A DNA stretch of 64,000 nt from Actinacidiphila sp965342175 (GCF_965342175.1 NZ_CBDRBL010000026.1:17030-81029); one strand, 5' to 3'. Numbered from the stretch's first letter, positions 24,648 through 32,878 are shown. Translations and numbers: made by a program. The notes: generated by a model from the sequence alone, not told the origin.

Positions 24648-24752
24648 GGCATGGGGGCTGCTGGGGGGGCTGGACGCGTTGATGGCGCACTCTCCTCGCG
24701 GAAAAGAGCGGGGCGGGCGGGGTGTTGGCGAACGTACCGCGAGAAGAGGTCT

Positions 24753-24764
24753 CTACGCGCGTAG
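24753..24764. promoter_or_regulatory. Palindromic operator, nucleoside regulon site 3 (transporter operon)
   Basis: Perfect palindrome CTACGCGCGTAG, 106-117 bp upstream of the annotated ATPase start, between the lipoprotein gene's terminator and the ATPase-permease-permease-cdd-deoA operon. No clear -10/-35 pair is seen; AATGCT abuts it upstream on the minus strand. Confidence 0.7.
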
Positions 24765-24833
24765 CATTGCCAGATCCATAACGTGGTAAGTCACACAACG
24801 GACACCGCGTGCGCGGCACCGGCCGCACGCAGG

Positions 24834-24882
24834 CGCGAGGCCCGGAAAGGGGAGCCTGGGCTGTCCCCTCCCGAGCCTCGCG
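24834..24882 (-). terminator. Hairpin between bmp lipoprotein gene and transporter operon
   Basis: Two-part stem: CGCGAGGC (24834-24841) pairs with GCCTCGCG (24875-24882) and an inner AGGGGA pairs with TCCCCT. It lies 26 bp after the lipoprotein stop on the minus strand and before the operator of the next unit, so it probably limits readthrough and keeps the binding protein in excess. Confidence 0.65.
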
Positions 24883-24907
24883 ACCGGTGCCTACGAGAGA
24901 CCGGACG

Positions 24908-25960
24908 TCACTTGACGGTGGTCTTGACCTTGATCTCGCCGCTGACGATCTTCTGCTTGGCGGCGTCCAGCTGGGACTTGATGTCGTCGATGAAGCCGCC
25001 GCTGGTGGACAGGCCGACACCGTCCTTGGCCAGGTCGTAGGAGCGGGTGCCGGTCAGCGGGCTGCCGTCCTTGACCGACTTGACCGCGTCGTAGACCGCG
25101 ACGTCCACGTTCTTCAGCGCGGAGGTCAGGATCGAGTCCTTGTACTTGGCCAGACCCGGCTGCTCGTGCTGGTCGGAGTCGACACCGATCGCCCAGGCGC
25201 CGGACTTGCCGGCGACGGCCTCGATGGCGCCGTTGCCGGAGGAGCCGGCGGCGGCGTAGATCACGTCGATGCCGTTGTCCAGCATGCCCTGCGCGGCGGC
25301 CTTGCCCTTGGCGGGGTCGGAGAAGCCGGAGATGTCCGAGCCACTGGTCAGGTACTGGGTGGTGACCTTGACCTTCGGGTTGGTCTCCTCGACGCCCTGG
25401 CGGAAGCCGGCCTCGAACTTGTTGATCAGCGGGATGTCCACGCCGCCGATGAAGCCGACCTTGTTGTCCTTGGTCTTCAGGGCGGCGGCGACACCGGCGA
25501 GGTAGGAGCTCTGCTCCTCGGTGAAGACGATGCTGTCGACGTTCTTGGCGTCGACGACGGAGTCGACGATCGCGAAGGTCGTCTTGGGGTACTTCTTGGC
25601 CGCGGCCGTGATGGACTCGGCGTACGCGAAGCCGACGCCGATGACGGGGTTGTAACCCGCGTCGGCCAGGTCCTCCAGGCGCTGCTCGCGGTCGGCCTCG
25701 GTGTCGGAGGTCTTGGCGGTCAGCTCCTTGACGTCGACACCGAAGTCGGCCTTGGCCTTGTCCAGGCCCTTGGCGGCGGAGTCGTTGAACGAGTGGTCGC
25801 CACGACCACCCACGTCGTAGGCGACGCCGACCTTCAGCTTGTCGCTGTTGCCGCCGTCACCACCACCACTGTCCTTGGAGCTGCTTCCGCAAGCGGTCGC
25901 GGTGAGCGCGAGAGCCGCGGAGGCTATACCCGCGGCGGCGATCTTGGTTACCCGGCGCAA
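24908..25960 (-). CDS. BMP-family nucleoside-binding lipoprotein
   Basis: Substrate-binding lipoprotein of 350 residues of the BmpA/PnrA family. The signal peptide RRVTKIAAAGIASAALALTA ends in the lipobox TATAC (Cys about 24), followed by a Ser/Gly/Asp linker. The mature domain shows family motifs VGVAYDVGGRGDHSFND, VIGVGFAYAESITAAAKKYP, YAAAGSSGNGA and GVDSDQHEQP. It captures nucleosides outside the membrane for the downstream ABC importer. The start is TTG 25960, seven bases after GAAGGGG. It has its own operator copy (26016-26027) and a hairpin after the gene. Confidence 0.93.
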   Translation of the reverse strand: MRRVTKIAAAGIASAALALTATACGSSSKDSGGGDGGNSDKLKVGVAYDVGGRGDHSFNDSAAKGLDKAKADFGVDVKELTAKTSDTEADREQRLEDLADAGYNPVIGVGFAYAESITAAAKKYPKTTFAIVDSVVDAKNVDSIVFTEEQSSYLAGVAAALKTKDNKVGFIGGVDIPLINKFEAGFRQGVEETNPKVKVTTQYLTSGSDISGFSDPAKGKAAAQGMLDNGIDVIYAAAGSSGNGAIEAVAGKSGAWAIGVDSDQHEQPGLAKYKDSILTSALKNVDVAVYDAVKSVKDGSPLTGTRSYDLAKDGVGLSTSGGFIDDIKSQLDAAKQKIVSGEIKVKTTVK

Positions 25961-26015
25961 GAGGGTACCCCTTCAACTCTGAGCGCCCCGTCCGGCGCTG
26001 GCTTAACCCGGAGCT

Positions 26016-26027
26016 TAACGCGCGTAG
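26016..26027. promoter_or_regulatory. Operator, nucleoside regulon site 4 (lipoprotein gene)
   Basis: TAACGCGCGTAG matches CTACGCGCGTAG at 10 of 12 positions, with the right arm and centre intact. It lies 56-67 bp upstream of the TTG start of the nucleoside-binding lipoprotein gene. Confidence 0.55.
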
Positions 26028-26115
26028 ATGTCAGGTAAAGGGGGGTTGGCGGCCCGTTATCGGATCGTCGCATTTCGGCCAGGTGACCCGGCCGTGTCGA
26101 CCGGGTCACCGACCG

Positions 26116-27381
26116 TCATGCCAGCAGCGCAGCGGAGGTGAACAGCTCCACTCCGACCTTGATCGCGCCTTCGTCGACGTCGAAGTCACCTTGGTGCAGA
26201 TCACGCTTTGACGTGTCCCCAACGGGACGGACACCCAACCGCGCCAGCGCGCCCGGAACCTGTTCCAGGTACCAGGAGAAGTCCTCACCGCCGAGGCTCT
26301 GCTCGGTGTCCTCGACGGTGTGCGCGCCATAGCGGGCCGTCATGGCGTCGCGCAGCAGCTCGGTGGCGTCCGCCTCGTTCACCACCGGCGGTACGCCGCG
26401 GTGATAGGTCAGCTCCCACTTGGCCCTGTACATGGCGGCCACCTGGTCGATCACCTCGTGGACCAGGTCGGGCGCCTCGTGCCAGGCGTCCAGCTCCAGG
26501 CAGCGGACCGTGCCCTCGAGCTCGGCGTGCTGCGGGATGACGTTGGCCGCGTGGCCGGCCTCGATGCGGCCCCACACGATGCTCATCCCGGCCCGGGGGT
26601 CGATCCGGCGGGCCAGCGCCATCGGGAGTTCGGTGGCCATCTTGGCGGTGGCCATCACCAGGTCGGTGGTCAGGTGGGGGCGGGCCGTGTGGCCGCCCGC
26701 GCCGTCCAGGGAGAGCTCCAGCCGGTCCACGGCCGAGGTGATCGGCCCCTGGCGCAGCCCGATCCGCCCGACCTCGACCTTCGGGTCGCAGTGCACGGCC
26801 AGGATCCGGCCCACGCCGTCCAGCGCGTCCGCCTTGATGGCGTCCAGCGCGCCGCCCGGCATGACCTCCTCGGCCGGCTGGAACACCAGCCGTACCGGAC
26901 GCCTCAGCTTCCCCTCGCGCTCCAGCTCCGCCAGCACCAGGCCGGCGCCGAGCACCACCGTGGTGTGCACGTCGTGACCGCAGGCGTGCGCCCGGCCGGG
27001 CACCGTCGAGCGGTACTCCACGCGCTTGGTGTCCGGGATCGGGAGCGCGTCGAGGTCCGCGCGCAGCGCCAGCCGCGGACGCTCCGGGTCCGTGGCGCCG
27101 ATGTCGCACACCAGACCGGTGCCCCCCGGCAGCACACGGGGGCTGAGGCCGGCCTGCTCCAGGCGGGCCTTGACCGCGGCGGTGGTACGGAACTCCTGTC
27201 GGCCCAGCTCGGGGTTCATGTGCAGGTCCCGCCGGAACGCCACGAGTTCGGCACGGAGCCGTTCGGGGAGGACGCCCAGCAGGGCGCCGTCGGGTGCGGA
27301 GGGAACCGTGGGCGCCACAGGCACGGGATTTTCGGAGGGTTCGGTGGCTGAGTCGTTCACCTCCGACAGGCTAGACCGCAT
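26116..27381 (-). CDS. M20-family amidohydrolase (N-acyl amino acid / peptide hydrolase)
   Basis: Metal-dependent amidohydrolase of 421 residues in the M20D group (hippurate and indole-acetyl-amino-acid hydrolase-like). It shows RRDLHMNPELGRQEF, ALRADLDALPIPD, the metal-binding HACGHDVHTT (about residue 130), VFQPAEEVMPGGA with the Glu pair, and the C-terminal LGGEDFSWYLEQVPGAL. About 40 N-terminal residues are Pro/Ser-rich and not part of the domain; the GTG 7 codons in (VNDSATEP) is an alternative start. It lies upstream of the lipoprotein gene on the same strand but is 155 bp away and has no nucleoside operator of its own. The substrate is unknown. Confidence 0.88.
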   Translation of the reverse strand: MRSSLSEVNDSATEPSENPVPVAPTVPSAPDGALLGVLPERLRAELVAFRRDLHMNPELGRQEFRTTAAVKARLEQAGLSPRVLPGGTGLVCDIGATDPERPRLALRADLDALPIPDTKRVEYRSTVPGRAHACGHDVHTTVVLGAGLVLAELEREGKLRRPVRLVFQPAEEVMPGGALDAIKADALDGVGRILAVHCDPKVEVGRIGLRQGPITSAVDRLELSLDGAGGHTARPHLTTDLVMATAKMATELPMALARRIDPRAGMSIVWGRIEAGHAANVIPQHAELEGTVRCLELDAWHEAPDLVHEVIDQVAAMYRAKWELTYHRGVPPVVNEADATELLRDAMTARYGAHTVEDTEQSLGGEDFSWYLEQVPGALARLGVRPVGDTSKRDLHQGDFDVDEGAIKVGVELFTSAALLA

Positions 27382-28179
27382 CTGTGCTCCTGATCGCTAC
27401 ATCGCCGTAAATTCATGCCTCGCGAGAAAGAAAAACTCCCCGTTCGGTGCGTACCCCGCCGGGGACAGGGGTATGAACCAGGTTTATCTCTCGCCACTCC
27501 ATAGTGGCCCAACGATCGCCCAGCCGCGAGGCAACGCCGTGTGAGCGACCCGGAACGGCCCATGACGCGAGCGTGCCACCGCCCCGGCCACGGAGGGTGA
27601 CGCCGCAGGCTCGTCGCACCCCCGCTCGGCGGTCAGGGGGCTCGCGAAGTGGTGCCGGGGGACCGGGAGACCCCGGTCTTCGCTCACGCTGAGCTACGTC
27701 GCGGACGGGCGACGCGCCATGATCCGACCCCGCACCGGCGGGGCGGGAAGGCCACCGGGGACTTTGCGTGATACCGCTCACGCCCGCAGGGCGGCGGCTG
27801 ACGCGTGGGTGAAGTGGCAAGAGCGGGGGCACGGTGCCGGCTGCTTCCGCGGGACCACTCACCCGGGACGCCGCCCCGGCACGCCCGGCCGCCGGTCAGG
27901 TCCGGCTCCGCGGCGCGGCCGATCAGGGCGCGGGCGCAGGTGCGTCCGGGTCGGGGCCCGGTCGGCGCGGCGCGCGGGGTGCCGGCCCTGCGGCGCGCGA
28001 CCGGGCCCGGCCACCTCTGCACGGCCGCGACGGTGCCGGACGGCGCGGTGCCGTCGGCCCGGGGTCGGCGGAGGTACCCCGACGCGGAAGGCGGTCGTCC
28101 TCCGTACCCGAAGCGCCGCACCACCGGCACGGGGTGCGAACGGCGGTCCGGAGCGGGGACGCGGTCGGGAACGGGGATT
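27382..28179. other. 800-bp gap with no gene recognised
   Basis: No frame here has convincing protein character or a start with ribosome-binding site. The region holds a palindrome at 27473-27487, an outer GCGAGA/TCTCGC pairing (about 27422-27493) around a CCCCGCCGGGG hairpin that could fold in the leader of the amidohydrolase mRNA, and a hairpin ACCGGG-AGAC-CCCGGT near 27662-27677. The part 27840-28180 is simply very GC-rich. Confidence 0.6.
27473..27487. promoter_or_regulatory. Candidate operator upstream of the M20 amidohydrolase gene
   Basis: ATGAACC-A-GGTTTAT is an inverted repeat with 6 of 7 matching positions per arm, 92-106 bp upstream of the amidohydrolase ATG. It is AT-rich compared with its surroundings, which supports a regulatory role. 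The regulator is unknown. Confidence 0.4.
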
Positions 28180-29295
28180 TCAGACGACCGGGTTCGCGCC
28201 CGAGGCCACCGAGGACAGGCCGTGCAGGTCGCGGGCGCTGCCCGTGATCCCGGACAGGAAGCTCTGCGCCCGCGGCGAGGCCTTGCCGGTCAGCCACTCC
28301 GGGTCGACGTCGCAGACGGTGATCTTGACGCCGGTGCCCTCCAGAGCGAGCGGCAGGGTGTGCACGACGGTGGAGGGGAAGCTCACGATGGTGTGGCCGA
28401 TCGGGCCGCGGCGGGCGATCAGTTCCAGCGGCAGGTCGGGCCGGACGATCTGCAGCCCGGTCTCCGCGGTCAGCCGGTGCAGCTTGTCGGCGCTCTCACG
28501 GCGGTGCGCGAAGTAGCGGGTGGCACCGTGCGCCCTGGTCAGGGACGCGACGGCGGCCAGATAGCGCTCGGGGTCGACCACCCCGGTCTCCACCAAAGAG
28601 GTGCCGACGATGTCGGTGCCGGCGCTGATGGTGGGCGGGCCGAAGCGTGCCCGGGTCCAGGCGAAGCGGTTGGCCCGCACCGCCATCCCGGCGGGAGGCG
28701 AGGCGGGCATCGAACTGAACAGCTCGACCCGCCGCCCGGGGCCGGGAGTGAGCCGGCGCCGGGCCGCCGAGGCGAAGCCCCCGAAGGCCGCGTCCACCGG
28801 CGAGAGCCGGCGGCCGCTGCGGTGCCAGCGGACGAGCCGGGCGCGCTTGGCGAGCAGTTCGGTGAACTCCATGGTCGCCGTGCCGTCGTCCACGACGGTG
28901 ATCTCCTTCGCCCGGCTGAGCGGCAGGAGCACCTGCACCAGCCGGGAGAAGGGGTCGCCGAGGACGATCCGCCCCGCGGCCCGCAGGCCCGGGGCCAGTT
29001 CGGCGGCGGTGCGCAGCAGCGAACCCCTGGAGGCGCGGGCTTCGCACCAGCGCACCGTGATGCCCTCGTCCATGGCCAGCTCCGCCATACGGCGGAGCTG
29101 GCCGCGCGTCATGGGGTCACGCGGGGCGAGGGCCACGATGGTCAGTGGCCGCCCGGGCGCCACCGGACCCGGCACGGACGGGGCCGTCCCGGGTCGCGGC
29201 GAGAGCACCGCGGGCGGGTGGACATGCGCCCACTCCAGCACGTTGAGCAGCTGAACGGGGCTCTCCACGAGTGCCAGAGTGCCGCTGTCGCTCAT
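28180..29295 (-). CDS. Polysialyltransferase-family (POLYST) glycosyltransferase-like protein
   Basis: Protein of 371 residues beginning DSGTLALVESPVQLLNVLEW, a start pattern of the alpha-2,8-polysialyltransferase family that makes sialic-acid-type polymers from CMP-sugars. Other segments include ITVVDDGTATMEF near 185 and a C-terminal DVDPEWLTGKASPRAQ. No signal peptide or membrane helix is obvious, so it should work on the inner face of the membrane. It starts 3 bp after the neuB stop and is the last gene of the four-gene minus operon. In this context it probably elongates a Kdn- or sialic-acid-like teichulosonic acid. The exact linkage is not predictable. Confidence 0.78.
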   Translation of the reverse strand: MSDSGTLALVESPVQLLNVLEWAHVHPPAVLSPRPGTAPSVPGPVAPGRPLTIVALAPRDPMTRGQLRRMAELAMDEGITVRWCEARASRGSLLRTAAELAPGLRAAGRIVLGDPFSRLVQVLLPLSRAKEITVVDDGTATMEFTELLAKRARLVRWHRSGRRLSPVDAAFGGFASAARRRLTPGPGRRVELFSSMPASPPAGMAVRANRFAWTRARFGPPTISAGTDIVGTSLVETGVVDPERYLAAVASLTRAHGATRYFAHRRESADKLHRLTAETGLQIVRPDLPLELIARRGPIGHTIVSFPSTVVHTLPLALEGTGVKITVCDVDPEWLTGKASPRAQSFLSGITGSARDLHGLSSVASGANPVV

Positions 29296-29298
29296 GGA

Positions 29299-30255
29299 TC
29301 AGGCCGACACCGACGCCGGCTCGGCGGCGGCCGCGGCCTGGGCCGCCTCCTGCTCGGCGATGACGCCGGGCACGCGGCGCAGCTTCTTCATCGGGCCGAG
29401 CTCGCCCTCGTAGACCTTCTTGACACCGTCGCCGAGCGCCTGCTCGATGATGCGGATGTCGCGGACGAGGCGGTCCAGGCCCTGCGGCTCGACGGAAGCG
29501 GCCTGGTCCGAGCCCCAGTTGGCGCGGTCGAGGGTGATGTGGCGCTCGACGAAGACGGCGCCGAGGGCGACGGCCGCGAGCGTGGTCTGCAGGCCGATCT
29601 CGTGACCGGAGTAGCCGACCGGCACGTTCGGGAACTCACGCTGCAGGGTGTTGATCATCCGCAGGTTGAGCTCCTCGTGCTTCGCCGGGTAGGTCGAGGT
29701 GGCGTGGCACAGGATGATGTTCTCGCTGCCGAGCACCTCCACCGCGTGGCGGATCTGCTTCGGGGTGGACATGCCGGTCGAGAGGATGACCGTCTTGCCG
29801 GTGGCGCGCAGGGCGCGCAGCAGCTCGTCGTCGGTCAGCGAGGCCGAGGCGACCTTGTGGACCCGGACGCGCTCGAACTTCTCGAGGAACTCCACGGACG
29901 GGACGTCCCACGGGGAGGCGAACCAGTCGATGCCCTTCTTGGCGCAGTACTCGTCGATCGCGCGGTACTCGTCCTCACCGAACTCCACCTTGTGGCGGTA
30001 GTCGATGTACGTCATACGGCCCCAGGGGGTGTCGCGCTCGATGTCCCACTGGTCGCGCGGGGTGCAGATCTCAGGGGTGCGCTTCTGGAACTTCACGCCG
30101 TCGGCGCCGGCCGTCACGGCCGAGTCGATCAGGGCGAAGGCGTCCTCGAGGGAGCCGTTGTGGTTGATGCCGATCTCGCCGGTGACGTAGACGGGCTGGC
30201 CGGGGCCGACCAGGCGGTCGCCGATCGGACGGAGGCGGGCGTTGGTGGTGGTCAC
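29299..30255 (-). CDS. neuB: Sialic-acid/Kdn synthase (NeuB family), no C-terminal SAF domain
   Basis: PEP-condensing synthase of 318 residues. It has the TIM-barrel NeuB motifs VTGEIGINHNGSLEDA, GVKFQKRTPE, WFASPWDV, VHKVASASLTD, VILSTGMSTP, ILCHATSTYP, VGYSGHEIG and VERHITLDRANWGSDQ. The antifreeze/SAF domain that normally closes the active site in about 345-residue NeuB proteins is missing; the last 40 residues are charged and then Ala-rich. GTG 30255 overlaps the stop of the cytidylyltransferase gene. It would condense PEP with a mannose-type aldose or its phosphate. The fused phosphatase next door suggests the phosphate route. Confidence 0.93.
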   Translation of the reverse strand: MTTTNARLRPIGDRLVGPGQPVYVTGEIGINHNGSLEDAFALIDSAVTAGADGVKFQKRTPEICTPRDQWDIERDTPWGRMTYIDYRHKVEFGEDEYRAIDEYCAKKGIDWFASPWDVPSVEFLEKFERVRVHKVASASLTDDELLRALRATGKTVILSTGMSTPKQIRHAVEVLGSENIILCHATSTYPAKHEELNLRMINTLQREFPNVPVGYSGHEIGLQTTLAAVALGAVFVERHITLDRANWGSDQAASVEPQGLDRLVRDIRIIEQALGDGVKKVYEGELGPMKKLRRVPGVIAEQEAAQAAAAAEPASVSA

Positions 30256-31496
30256 TGGGAGAGTTCCCTTCGGGAAAGTGAGGGGCCGAGGATCCAAGAG
30301 GCGATCTCGCGGATCGCTCCGCTTCCTCCGGGCGTTGCGGTGACGGAGCGGGCGGCGTCCTTGACGATGTCGTGCGCGTTGGCGACGGCCGTGGGCCAGC
30401 CGACGAGCCCGAAGCAGCCGAGGTCGTTGACGTCGTTGCCGACGTACAGGACCCGCTCGGGGGCGATTCCTTGCTCCTCGCACCACTGCTTCAGTGCGAG
30501 GTCCTTGCGGTCGATGCCGTGGAGCACGGGGACCTTGAGCTTGCGGGCCCGCGCGGCGACGACCGGGTTGGTCTCCGTGGACAGGATCAGGACGGGCAGA
30601 CCGTTGTCCCGCAGGGCGGCGATCCCGAGTCCGTCGCCGCGGTGCACGGTGACGGTCTCGCGTCCCTCGGAGTCGACCAGCACCGTGTCGTCGGTCTGGG
30701 TGCCGTCGAAGTCGAGTACGACCGCGTCGATGTCGTCGCGGGTCGGGCGCGCCGGAGCCCCGGCGGTGTCCTCCGCCGCGGGGGCGGGGTCCAGCAGGGG
30801 GGCCAGGGCGCGGGCGCGGGCCAGGTCGTCCGGCTCGTCGATCTCCAGGACCTTGGCGGGGTCGGTGCGCACCAGCGCGGTGTGGCCGAAGAAGCGGTGC
30901 CGCGCCTCGCGGAAGCCCGGGGCGCGCATCGCGTAGGCGGCGCCGGTCTCCAGCAGGTCCTGCGGCCGGTCCTGGCGGCGCGGGCGGTGGGCCTTGTCGT
31001 GGTTGACCCCGTAGCCGCCGGTCGCGTCCGCCGCGGCGGCGCCGATCCCCTCGGCGGCGTCGCGCCAGACGAAGCCGTGGAAGGGGGCCACGGTCACCGC
31101 GGTGTCCGCGCCGTCCTCGACGACGGCGGCGGCCACGCCGCCCACGTCCTCGCTGGTGATGAAGGGGCTGGTGCACTGCACCAGCAGCACCACGTCGGTG
31201 CGGCGCCCGGTCCGCTCCTCGTGCGCGTCCATCGCGTGCAGGACCGCGGCCTCGCTGGTCGCGGTGTCCCCGGCGATGGCGGCCGGGCGCAGGACGACCT
31301 CCGCGCCCGCGGCGCGGGCCGCGTCGGCGATGGCGGGGTCGTCGGTGGAGACGACGACGTCGGTGACGAGGGCGGCCTCGCGGCAGGCCCGCACGGCGCG
31401 GGCGACCAGCGGCAGACCGCCGACCGGGGCGAGGTTCTTGCCGGGTACGCCCTTCGAGCCGCCGCGGGCGGGAATGACGGCCAACACCGTTGGCAT
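30252..31496 (-). CDS. Bifunctional acylneuraminate cytidylyltransferase / HAD phosphatase
   Basis: Protein of 414 residues. Residues about 1-230 form a NeuA-type CMP-sugar synthetase: VLAVIPARGGSKGVPGKNL is the nucleotide-binding start, followed by VVVSTDDPAIADAA, LLVQCTSPF and KVLEIDEPDDL. Residues about 255-414 form a KdsC-like HAD phosphatase: VVLDFDGTQTDD with the nucleophile Asp, VLILSTETNPVV, and YVGNDVNDLGCF. The two halves would dephosphorylate a nine-carbon sugar phosphate and activate it with CTP, consistent with a Kdn-9-phosphate pathway. The ATG at 31496 lies after GGAGCCTCC-type purine-poor sequence, 29 bp after the upstream gene. Overlap with neuB is four bases. Confidence 0.92.
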   Translation of the reverse strand: MPTVLAVIPARGGSKGVPGKNLAPVGGLPLVARAVRACREAALVTDVVVSTDDPAIADAARAAGAEVVLRPAAIAGDTATSEAAVLHAMDAHEERTGRRTDVVLLVQCTSPFITSEDVGGVAAAVVEDGADTAVTVAPFHGFVWRDAAEGIGAAAADATGGYGVNHDKAHRPRRQDRPQDLLETGAAYAMRAPGFREARHRFFGHTALVRTDPAKVLEIDEPDDLARARALAPLLDPAPAAEDTAGAPARPTRDDIDAVVLDFDGTQTDDTVLVDSEGRETVTVHRGDGLGIAALRDNGLPVLILSTETNPVVAARARKLKVPVLHGIDRKDLALKQWCEEQGIAPERVLYVGNDVNDLGCFGLVGWPTAVANAHDIVKDAARSVTATPGGSGAIREIASWILGPSLSRRELSQ

Positions 31497-31525
31497 GGAG
31501 GCTCCTTGCGACTTGGGGGGCGGGT

Positions 31526-32833
31526 TCACAGCTGGCCCCACCTGCGGATCACGGGCGCGACGCGCTGCACGCCCTGGCGGTACGCGGCACGCGCCGAGTT
31601 GCGCGCGATGTCGCGCACGGCCCCGCGCAGCCCGCTGGGCGGGGCGGACTCGGTCGCGGCGCCGGGCAGGGGCTCGCCCTTCGGGTCCAGCCCGTGGCGG
31701 GCGAGCACGCCGGGCAGGTAACCGGGCGCGGTGGCGGTCGTGTAGTACGGCGCCAGCGGCGGCAGGGCAGGGGCGGCGGCCAGTTCGCCGACGCGCTCGC
31801 GCACCGCCTGGAAGGGGTCGCCGTCGGAGGCGATGCCCTGGGCGCGGGCCCACTGCGGGCGCACCCTCGGCGCCGCGCCGGAGTCGATCTCGTCCCAGGA
31901 CGCGTAGGCGCCGGAACCGAGGAAGTGGTGGTTGCCCAGCGCCTCGCGGACGCCGAGGTCGGTGAGGACGGCCGTGGGGATGCCGCGGTGCATCGACTCC
32001 AGCGCCGCCGTCGAACTCACGGTGACCAGCAGGTCGGTGCGGTCCAGGACCTCGCCCATGTGCCCGTAGACGAGCGAGAGGTTCTTCGGCGGGTCCAGCT
32101 TGGACACCAGCTTCTGGTAGGGCTGCTCCTCGATGTGCGTGGTGTGCTCACCGGGCTTGCTGCGCAGCTTGACCAGGACCTCGCGCTCCGGGTGGAAGCG
32201 GGCGTGGTCCACCGCGCGACGCAGCAGGTAGGTGCGGTCCCCGCGGTTGTCCGGCACGGAGGGCTGGACGGCGAAGACCACGGTGAACGGCCGGTCGCCG
32301 GACGGCTGGTAGGGCTTGCCCTCCAGAAAGGGCAGGGCGGTCTCGACGACCGTCCCGGCGTCGGCGCCGACGCCCTCGTAGACCTCCCGGAAGCGCCGCG
32401 CGTCGTGCGCGCTGTTGGCGAGCACGGCGTCGGCGCCGGCCCGCAGCAGGAGGCCGTCGGCGAGCTTCTCGTAGACGACTCCGACGTAGCCCGTGACGAC
32501 GACCGGGCGGCGGGGGGCGCCCCGCCAGGCACGGGCGAGTCCGTGCAGCATGGCCTGAACGGTGCCGCCGACGCAGGAGAGCACGACGACGTCTGCGGTG
32601 TCCCGGGAGGCGCCGGCCAGGAACTGTGCCGCCGTGACCTCGCGCATCGAGTCCGCCGGGATGCCGACCTCCGCCAGCTGGCGCTCGGTCGGGGTCGCCC
32701 GGCCGCGGAGCAGGCGGGCGTCGAGCCGCGCCTCCGGGGCGATGCGGCGCGCCGTCAGCGCACCCCATTTCCATCGGGTGTCCGAGTCGGCGAGGACGGT
32801 GACCCTGAGCGGGCCGTCGGTACTTGCTGGCAC
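31526..32833 (-). CDS. DUF6716-type putative glycosyltransferase
   Basis: Protein of 435 residues that begins GPLRVTVLADSDTRWKWGAL, a start typical of a conserved actinobacterial family annotated as a putative glycosyltransferase and found with sialic-acid genes. Further segments are VVVLSCVGGTVQAMLHGL, VVTGYVGVVYEKLADG, VVFAVQPSVPDNRGDR and LLVTVSSTAALESMHRGIPT, the last being a GT-B-like donor-site pattern. GTG 32833 is preferred since the conserved start follows at once; an in-frame start 14 codons upstream is possible. It is the first gene of the minus operon, so a priming or backbone transfer step is plausible. Confidence 0.78.
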   Translation of the reverse strand: MPASTDGPLRVTVLADSDTRWKWGALTARRIAPEARLDARLLRGRATPTERQLAEVGIPADSMREVTAAQFLAGASRDTADVVVLSCVGGTVQAMLHGLARAWRGAPRRPVVVTGYVGVVYEKLADGLLLRAGADAVLANSAHDARRFREVYEGVGADAGTVVETALPFLEGKPYQPSGDRPFTVVFAVQPSVPDNRGDRTYLLRRAVDHARFHPEREVLVKLRSKPGEHTTHIEEQPYQKLVSKLDPPKNLSLVYGHMGEVLDRTDLLVTVSSTAALESMHRGIPTAVLTDLGVREALGNHHFLGSGAYASWDEIDSGAAPRVRPQWARAQGIASDGDPFQAVRERVGELAAAPALPPLAPYYTTATAPGYLPGVLARHGLDPKGEPLPGAATESAPPSGLRGAVRDIARNSARAAYRQGVQRVAPVIRRWGQL

Positions 32834-32878
32834 GTCGCAGACGCTAGGAATGGATTTCGAGCGGGCCTCCAACACCGC

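Noticed and set aside
27640..27710. tRNA-like D-arm (GTAGCTCAGCGTGAGC) on the minus strand
   Set aside because: No acceptor stem, no T-arm with the GGTTCGAATCC-type sequence and no anticodon loop could be placed; it is part of a simple hairpin.
27805..30936. Open frame of more than 1000 codons on the plus strand across the polymer operon
   Set aside because: It opposes the POLYST, neuB and cytidylyltransferase genes and has only low-complexity composition; a GC artefact.
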